In this document: positions 57,291 through 64,000 of the stretch, piece by piece | Position numbering within the stretch: the first letter of the stretch is position 1 | Layout of the letters: every line of letters begins with the position of its first letter | From: Piliocolobus tephrosceles | Lineage: Eukaryota > Chordata > Mammalia > Primates > Cercopithecidae | Assembly: GCF_002776525.5 (NCBI RefSeq) | Contig: NC_045453.1 | Span: 35,755,757 to 35,819,756 of the forward strand | Direction of reading: 5' to 3' | Length of the DNA stretch: 64,000 bases | Position numbers and translations under genes: made by a program | Notes under the pieces: model-generated | The model's database searches: none | Told to the model about the DNA's origin: nothing | Seen by the model: the letters and a program-made list of their open reading frames with translations, nothing else

Positions 57291-58520
57291 TCTGTGCCCA
57301 CAAGGCCACATCAGGCACAGGGGACCAGCCCCCAGGACAGAGGTCAAGGCCCAGATTTTGTGGCCCACACTGGACCCCTAACTCTCTCCTCACCCCAAAG
57401 TGAGTAAACTGAGGCACAGTCATGGCGCCTGCCTCCTGCTGTGTGTTTAGGTGAATGAGATCAGGCCGGGTGCTCACCTGTGCATCCCCCTGCTGGGACC
57501 ACAGCAGGTGCACCCACGGACTCCGGCTCCACTCCAACCGCCTGTGTCCTCACGCTCTGTGGGCTGACCCTTTCCTCCTCCGGCCAGTGGAGGTGGGAAG
57601 GCTCTGAGGGCCCCTGAGCCCAGGTTCCCTCTCTGTGGTCCTTAGCCCTGGCCACAGCACTACTTGGAACTTCTGACCAAGCCCTGCCGCCATAGCACAC
57701 GGTCTGTGGCGCAGGCACCTGACACGCACCAGGGCGTGACATCCAGAGGCAGGCCATGCCCGGCTCCACACAGTGGCCCCACACTGGGTGCCCCCCGCAG
57801 AGACAGCAGGCAGGACAGGCAGGCCATGCCCCGGCTTCACACGGCGGCCCCGACTGGAGTGCCCCCAGCAAAGACAGCAGGCAGGAGGCCGTCCTTCAGG
57901 GCCACCACCGTGACCATGAGACACACAGCCCTAGAGGGTCAATGGGTCCGTCTGAGCTGCCGGAGAGGTCCTCTGGGCTGAGCAGGGAGTGTGCAGGTGG
58001 TGGCCGACACCTGCTACTGGTGTTGATGTGTAAGCAGCTGAGCCCCGGGGCGTGGACTCCACCAGGGCCCTCACGGCCTGCGAGACTCAGAGTCGGGGAC
58101 TGGGCACTGCCATTGTGGTGGTCCTGCTGTCAGCCACCATCCCCGGCTCTGACCTGCAGAGTCTCACTGTCTCCTTTTGGCGTTTGCAGAGTTGGCGGGT
58201 GTGCCCTGGCCATGCTCGACAAGGGTTCCTCCTGGATAAGGTGGAGCCTGATTTGGGGCGCGCTGGCACCACTGTGGCAATGATGCTGCATCTTCCCATC
58301 TGGGAACAAGGCATCTTGCCATTGATTTAGGTCTTGAATTCTTCTCTTCAGTGGCTTGTGGTTTCAGAATATGGCTCTTCCACAAAGTTTGAGATTTTTC
58401 TATTTGTCCCACTTGTCCTTGCTGCCTCTTCTCTTGTGTCGTTTGGGATTAACAGGCCTTTCACATGACTCTGCTTACCGTCACTACCTGCTTGTTAGAC
58501 ATTCCCCTTTGCTTTACTTC
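57291..58520. other. Unique noncoding DNA
   Basis: GC-rich. A ~77-bp unit (AGGCCATGCCCGGCT plus GACAGCAGGCAGGA) is imperfectly duplicated at about 57750-57890. No gene is recognised. Confidence 0.45.
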
Positions 58521-58833
58521 TTTCTTTCTTTTTTAATTTTTATTATTTTTGAGACAGAGTTTTGCTGTGTCACTCAGGCTGGATTGCAGTGGTGCAATCT
58601 CAGCTCACTGCAACCTCTGCCTCCTGGGGTTAAAGCGATTCTCCTGCCTCAGGCTCCCGAGTAGCTGGGATTACAGGCGAGAGCCATCATGCCCGGCTAA
58701 TTTTTGTATTTTTAGTAGAGACGCGGTTTCGCCATGTTGGCCAGGCTGGTCTCGAACTCCCCATCTCAGGTGATCTAACCGCCTCGGCCTCCCAAAGTGC
58801 TGGGATTACAGGCGTGAGCCACCACGCCTGGCC
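58521..58833 (-). mobile_element. Alu
   Basis: Full-length inverted Alu. CCTTTGCTTTAC before and CCTTTGGCTTAC after mark an aged target-site duplication. Confidence 0.94.
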
Positions 58834-58954
58834 CTTTGGCTTACATCTTAGTGGCCATCCTCGTCAGTAGGTAGACTTCTGGCACGAGCTTCCAGAGCAT
58901 CGAGGCATAGCTCTAAAGAGCACTGTGTGTTCATAACTGTATAAGATTCGCTCA

Positions 58955-59045
58955 CCACCCACCCGCTTGCCGCCCACCCACTCACCCGCCCGCCCACTCC
59001 CGCGCCACCTGCTCGCCACTCACCCGCCCGTCCACCTGCCTGCTT
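58955..59045. repeat. CCCACCCG-type low-complexity repeat
   Basis: Short imperfect C-rich units (CACCCGCCCGCCCACTCC, GCTCGCCACTCACCCGCC) over about 90 bp. Confidence 0.8.
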
Positions 59046-59170
59046 GCCCTTTGTGCCATCGTTGCTAGACGTTTCACTAAATCCACATGTTATAAACCCC
59101 ACAGTGTATTATGAATACGTTTACTTTCACAGGTGATTATCTTTTAAAATTTCAAAAGTAATCAAAACAG

Positions 59171-59292
59171 CATTTTTTTAAAGAGACAGCTCTCACCATG
59201 TTGCCTACACTGAACTCCTGGGCTCGAGTGATCCTCCCACCTCGGCCTCCCAAAGTGCTGGGATTACAGGTGTGAGCCACCATGCCCAGCCA
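59171..59292 (-). mobile_element. Alu right-arm fragment or monomer
   Basis: About 120 bp of inverted Alu with a short T tail. AAAACAGCATTTT flanks both sides, indicating insertion as a short element. Confidence 0.85.
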
Positions 59293-59819
59293 GTAAAACA
59301 GCATTTTGGTCTCCACATATTTTCCTTATCTAGCCGCTTTCTTCGTCTGTGTAGACCCATCTGGTGTCATTTTCCTTCTGCCTGAATAACTTTGAGGTGT
59401 CTTATACTGCATGTCTGCTGGTGGTAAATTCTCTCAGCCTTTTGTTGAAACAAATCTTTATTCGCCTACATTTGTGAGGATATTTTTCCTGACGTAGTTT
59501 TAGCTTGACAGGTATTCTCTTCTTTCAGTCTTTTAAACATGCCAATAGGTCGTCCGTCTCCCAGCTCATGACGTTTCACACGATGTCGGCTGTAATTCCT
59601 GTCTCTCTGTGTTACATGCCTGTTTTCTTTGACTGCTTTTAAGATTTTTCTCTGTCACTGGTTTTCTACAGTTTTATTACAGTGGCCTTGCCGTGGTTTC
59701 TTTCGTTTATTCTGCTTGGAGTTCATTGAGCTTGTCTGGATTTTTGTCCAGTTGAGAAACTTTATTAAAATTTTTTTCTTGAACCCTCCACCACGTTAGC
59801 TTTCTGCAGCATATTGTTG
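59293..59819. mobile_element. Old L1-like sequence
   Basis: AT-rich, with phrases such as GGTAAATTCTCTCAGC and TTTGTTGAAACAAATC, similar in texture to 46904-47331. Confidence 0.45.
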
Positions 59820-60122
59820 ATTTTTTTTTTTTTTTTTTTAAGACAGAGTTCTGCTCTGTCTCCCAAGCTGGGATGCAGTGGTGTGATCTCAGCTCACTGC
59901 AGCCTTCACCTCCTGGGTTCAAGTGATTCTCCTGCCTCAGCCTCTTGAGTGGCTGGGGCTACAGGGACTGCCACTGTGCCTGGCTAATTTTTTTGTATTT
60001 TTAGTAGAGATGGGGTTTTGCCATGTTGGCCAGGCTGATCTCGAACTCCTGACCTCAACTGATCTGCCCGCCTTGGCCTCCCAAAATGCTGGGATTATAG
60101 GCATGAGGAAGCATGCCCGGCC
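59820..60122 (-). mobile_element. Alu
   Basis: Inverted full-length Alu with a pure T tail and a small deletion in the middle. Confidence 0.94.
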
Positions 60123-60540
60123 ATTGGTCTTCTAGTCTTTTTCCTCACTAGGCTTCATTTTGAATATTTGCTATGTCTTCAAATTCCTTAAACAATGTAA
60201 TTTGATGTTATTCCCGTCTGTCGTGTTTTCATTTCTGATGTATTTTTCACCTCTGAAATTACATTTAGGTCCCTAAAGACCATTCATTGCACTCTTCACC
60301 ACATTTATGTTTTCTTCTATGTCCTTGAAAATGTGGGGGCCTAGTTGTAACTGCAGCTTTAATGTCCTCGTCTGCCAATGCCATCGCCGCTGTCGTCTCT
60401 GGGTCTGTTTCTGTTGATTCTTCTTTCTCCTGATCCTGGGTCCCCCTTCGTTGCATCCTTGGTAATTTTTGACTGCACGCGGCCTCCTGAATGTTACATT
60501 GTTGGGTGCTAGGTTTTGTTGTAAACCTTTAGAGAGTGTT
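60123..60540. mobile_element. Old L1-like sequence
   Basis: AT-rich stretch with AATTACATTTAGGTCCC and TTTATGTTTTCTTC, resembling an ancient L1 3' region. Confidence 0.45.
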
Positions 60541-61879
60541 GGGCTTAGTCCTGGTGTGCAATGAAGCTGCTGGGAACCCGATGACCCTTTCCAGGCTGGC
60601 CTTGGGTGCTGGCAGGCCAGATGCAGGTTATCTCAGTGCCATAGCAGCTCCCTTTGGAGGGCTCTCCCCGGTGACGCTCCCTCCTGGTGGGGATGCAGCT
60701 TTTTCCTGGCCTGCGTGAGTTCCAGGTGCTGTCCCCGTTCTGTTCTCCAGGGCTGGGCTTTCTCCCTTCTTGCAGTCTCACCCCAGGCACGTGCAAGTTG
60801 GCACCTGTCTAAGGCTTTCAGGGAGCCCTCTGTGGACCTCGGGGCTACCTCTCTGTGCAGCCCTCTGTCTCGGGTCCTCTGTGCCGTGGCTGTGCCGTCT
60901 GTCTCCTCAGTTCAGAGAGATGTCTGGGTTCTGTTCACAGCCCCCTCTGAGTTGCAGCATGGGAGGTGTCTTCAGGTGGTGAGCTGGGCAAGTGTGGGTG
61001 CCCCCCACTTGCTGTCTTAGGGGTCATGGTCCTGCACCCCAGACCCCAAGTCTGAAGGCTGCTGTCCATGTGTGTGGACACAGTTTCTAGTTGTTTATGG
61101 GGGAGGAGCCCCTTTCCTAGACGGGCGCCGGACTCTGACTGTGTCTGTCCCTGTTCTCTCCACTGGCCGGGGACCACGAGAGGCTCTGCTGGGGCCGGTG
61201 ACGTTTACTGAGCAGTGGAGAGGACTGGCTCTGTCATGCCTCAGCTCTGTGCAAGCACTCAGTGGCCTCCTTCCCTCCTGTCCTACAGACGGGGACCTGG
61301 GCCTGGAGAGCGCTGTAGGCTGCCAGGTCACTCGGCCCTCTGAGGCAGAACCTGAGTTTGTGCTGCCGTCTGTCTGTCTGCAGAGCTTGGGAACTGGTGT
61401 GTGAGGTGGGGTGCCCAGAGTCCTGGGCGGTGGGTGCTGCACTCTCCTACGTGCGGAAGACCTCGGGGCACCAAGCGTGGGGCTCCCTGACGTCCACCTG
61501 GGCCCTGCCCATCCCCCACCCCATCACTGAGTGCAGAGTCTCCCTCTCGGTTCCCGGAGGCTCCAGACGACGTGGGTGCAGGTGGGGAGGAGTGAGGGGA
61601 GCACGGAGCAGGGCCATGCTTTCTGAGCCCTGACTGGACACAGCACTGGACGGGGCGGAGGCCCGGATGTTGAGCTGGATCTCACCTACTTCCCCTTCCA
61701 CACGTCCCAAGCTGCACAGGAGGCTGGTCCGGTCCCGAGGGCCCCCAGAAGCTGCCCCGGCCGTGTTGCTGTCTGACAGGGCGTCCTGGCTGCAGCGGGG
61801 GCCTGTGCGGCCTGCGGTGTCTGAGAAGGTGTGAATGCCTGGAGAAGCCCAAGGACACAGAGACTGCACTGGGAGCAGA
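60541..61879. other. Unique GC-rich DNA
   Basis: No recognised repeats or genes. Frames up to 162 codons (61447-61935, minus) lack known domains. Confidence 0.5.
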
Positions 61880-62075
61880 GTGAATGTGTCTGTTATTGAT
61901 TTTTCTCCACATGGCTCCCACGTTATTGCACACATGATTTTGTACTTGGCTGAGATTAAATATTAATACATTGAAAATTAAAAAAGAGTTTTCAGCCCTT
62001 TAAACAATTGCTTATGGCACAATTAAAAGGCAAACGAATGATGTTTTTTAGGAGCAAGTTTGTTGACCTGAGTCT
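61880..62075. promoter_or_regulatory. Candidate conserved noncoding element
   Basis: AT-rich unique DNA includes CTGTTATTGATTTTTC, GATTAAATATTAATAC, AACAATTGC and CACAATTAAAAGG, bounded sharply by GC-rich sequence on both sides. No repeat family or open frame is recognised. Confidence 0.45.
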
Positions 62076-63539
62076 TATTTGTGAGGGCTGGAGCTGAGGG
62101 GAGGCCCCTCGAGGGGGCGTGGGGAGGGAAGCCATGTGGCACGGCCACTGTGCAGTGGGCAGGCATCTGCTGTTTATTGAGACAAGATGAGGGGGCAGGC
62201 TGCCCTGGTGCCCCTGCTCTAGAACCGCAAATACCAGGCGCAGCCCTTGACGAGAGACCCTAGCCCATCCACCTTTTCGATGTAAACCAGGTTTCCATGC
62301 GTCTCCCTCGCGGCTGCGGGGGATGGGGGAGGTCGATCAGCAGAGAGCGAGCTAGGCGGGTGGATGGGGTGTGGGCCGTGGCCGTGTGCAGGACGCTCCC
62401 CTCTCCCTGGTGAATGGACCGTCACCTCTGCTTCCTGGAGCCGGGTCCTCGTGTCTGACTTCTCTCGTGCTGTGACCTACACGGTCAGGACTACACGGCC
62501 TTTCCTCTGAGCTGGGGTTCAGCCACTTGCAACTGAAGGATCCTGACTGAGCCCAACTAAAGTAGGAAAAGGGCCTCTGGAGTTTTCAGTTATAGGAACC
62601 GAGGACGGCTTCAGGCACAGTGGGGTCCAGGTGCCACTGTTGGCACAAAGCCTGGATCTCCTTCTGTCCCTCAGCTGTGATGTGTCCTGGGCTGACTTGA
62701 CTCTGAGGCAGTAGAACCCTCAGAGTGGCAGGAGCTGCTGGCAGCCCCAGAGGAAAACAAGCACCTCTTCCCTCCAGCATCTGATCTCTCTTGGCCTGGA
62801 AATTCCGTCCCGAGGCTCCTTCCCCGGTCTCAGTCCTGGTGGTTTGAGTGGCTGATCAGAATCTCCCGCACCACCCACAGGAGACCCAGCTGGGTCCGGC
62901 TGGTCAATGCCAAGCCCTGGACCTGCGTGGTGGTGCCCCCGAAGGCTGCTCAGAGCCAGACCCTGCAGATGGAACCTCTGTCTGTTGGTTCCCCTCTTCC
63001 CCCTTCACACCCTTTAGATACTTCCTGCAAGTCTGGCAGGAGGCGCAGCCTGGCCCAAGGGAGGTTTGCAGGGTGAAGAGTCACCAGGGGAGGTTTGCAG
63101 GGTGAAGAGTTCCAGGAGGGCTTCCTGGAGGGGGCTGCATTTGGGTGGTGTCCTGAGGGAGCAGATGTTGTCTTTCCAGGGGACCAGGTCCCACGTAGAG
63201 GCTGTGAGCTGCCCACACACTCTTCACCCTATGCCTCTCCTTTCTGTCCCCTGCCGCTCCCTGGACCACAGCTGGGCAGATTCTTCCTGAGCACCTGGTC
63301 CAACCTGGCTGAGGCCGGTCAGTGGCGTGGTTAACTTGGGGCTGCACGGGGGGCTCCTGCCATCTCAGGATCCCCAGCGTGGACCCCTTCCCTGCCTGCC
63401 TCCTTCAATCCTTGTTGCCTGCTCTGAAGGGAGGGATTTGGGCTTAGCATGTCCACCGATGCCACTTCTTTTAATCGTCAATACGGTCGGCATCTGCCAA
63501 CCTTTCCCACAGTGACTGGCCTCTCCTTGGGCCACTGTA
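62076..63539. other. Unique noncoding DNA
   Basis: GC-rich, with a 29-bp tandem duplication (GAGGTTTGCAGGGTGAAGAG at 63061 and 63090). No gene is recognised. Confidence 0.5.
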
Positions 63540-64000
63540 GGCAGAGTGATGGGGTCAACTTGACAATTGCTTTCGCTGTCAATCCAAGTTCTGCTTAATT
63601 AGGAGGAACGGCAGCACGGCTGAGAAAATGAGGGTGTGTGTGTTTGAGCATACATGAGGCCTTCCAACCTGAAACAGATGCGCCTGCAGCCTTGCAGCCT
63701 GGGGGGTTGTGCAGCCTCAGGCCCCTGACCCGGCCCCACCCCCCACAGCCCCAGGGTCTTGTGGTCGCCCACCAGGGTGGTACCACCTTGCGGTGACAGC
63801 ACAGTACATGGGCTTCTCAGAGCCAGAGTTTTGAAATTAGGCAGATTTGAGTGATTTTTAAGAACGGCCTGGGAGATCAGAACTATTTCACATTTTCCAA
63901 ATATGGTGAGGCTCTAGAGTGACGTGAAAATTAGATGGTACGGCATAGCAATGTCAGTTATGTGAACAGCCGCCACCCTCACGCGGGCAAAAGCGGCTAA
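63540..64000. promoter_or_regulatory. Candidate regulatory block at window end
   Basis: Two AT-richer stretches are present. At 63555-63605, TGACAATTGCTTTCG is followed by GCTTAATTAGGAGG; at 63830-63990, sequence with retained CpGs runs to the window edge. No repeat or coding signature is seen. The block may continue beyond the window. Confidence 0.35.

Noticed and set aside
1..64000. HAR1A/HAR1B and MIR124-3, neighbours of BHLHE23 on human 20q
   Set aside because: By eye I found neither the HAR1 core nor the miR-124 hairpin. In human they lie beyond the distance covered here.

Overview
This is a primate genomic window, most likely from an Old World monkey (macaque, baboon or a relative). 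Alu elements are everywhere. Several young ones (3037-3335, 9989-10281, 29680-29974, 53985-54289) carry a combination I associate with the cercopithecoid AluY subfamilies: 'GGCTCAAGCCTG' near the head and/or 'GATCCGGCCACTGC' in the right arm. Two 100-N gaps and one 10-N gap show that it is a draft assembly. The species call is an inference from Alu diagnostics, not a database result.

Only one protein-coding gene can be supported: BHLHE23 (class E bHLH protein 23, also BHLHB4/BETA4), an uninterrupted 225-codon reading frame on the minus strand at 32821-33498. It lies in a GC/CpG-rich island (about 31620-34250). A CCAAT box, a TATA-like TTAAAA and GC boxes sit upstream of it. In human, BHLHE23 lies on the minus strand of 20q13.33 in a gene-poor stretch between SLC17A9 and the HAR1/MIR124-3 region; this window looks like the orthologous interval.

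Layout. 1-30 kb: mostly GC-rich unique noncoding DNA with many minisatellites (79-bp, 43-bp, 68-bp and short G-rich units, and a large CA/CATG array). It holds scattered Alus, one ERV-type solo LTR (15391-16023) and one MaLR LTR (17817-18207). Islands of AT-rich, homeodomain-site-rich, repeat-free sequence (780-940, 6920-7270, 9105-9195, 11660-12010, 14480-14560, 20250-20400, 26780-27560) look like conserved developmental enhancers. 30.8-34.3 kb: an AT-rich enhancer-like block, then the CpG island and BHLHE23. 34.3-36.8 kb: GC-rich unique upstream flank. 36.8-54 kb: dense repeats, with old L1 pieces, a gag-only endogenous retrovirus with two unequal LTR copies (37787-40466), a 5'-truncated L1 (43337-44045), a run of Alus in both orientations, and a second heavily damaged retroviral pol relic (48585-51640). 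54-64 kb: GC-rich unique sequence with minisatellites, more Alus and L1 relics, and enhancer-like AT-rich blocks at 61880-62075 and 63540-64000.

Functionally the window reads as the cis-regulatory landscape of one neural/retinal/pancreatic bHLH repressor gene. I see no undescribed multigene system. The most interesting signals are small: a perfect 10-bp-arm hairpin in an enhancer-like block, phased duplicated homeodomain motifs, a dispersed 27-bp exact repeat, and CRE/ETS/YY1-bearing LTRs transcriptionally co-oriented with BHLHE23 about 4-7 kb upstream of it.
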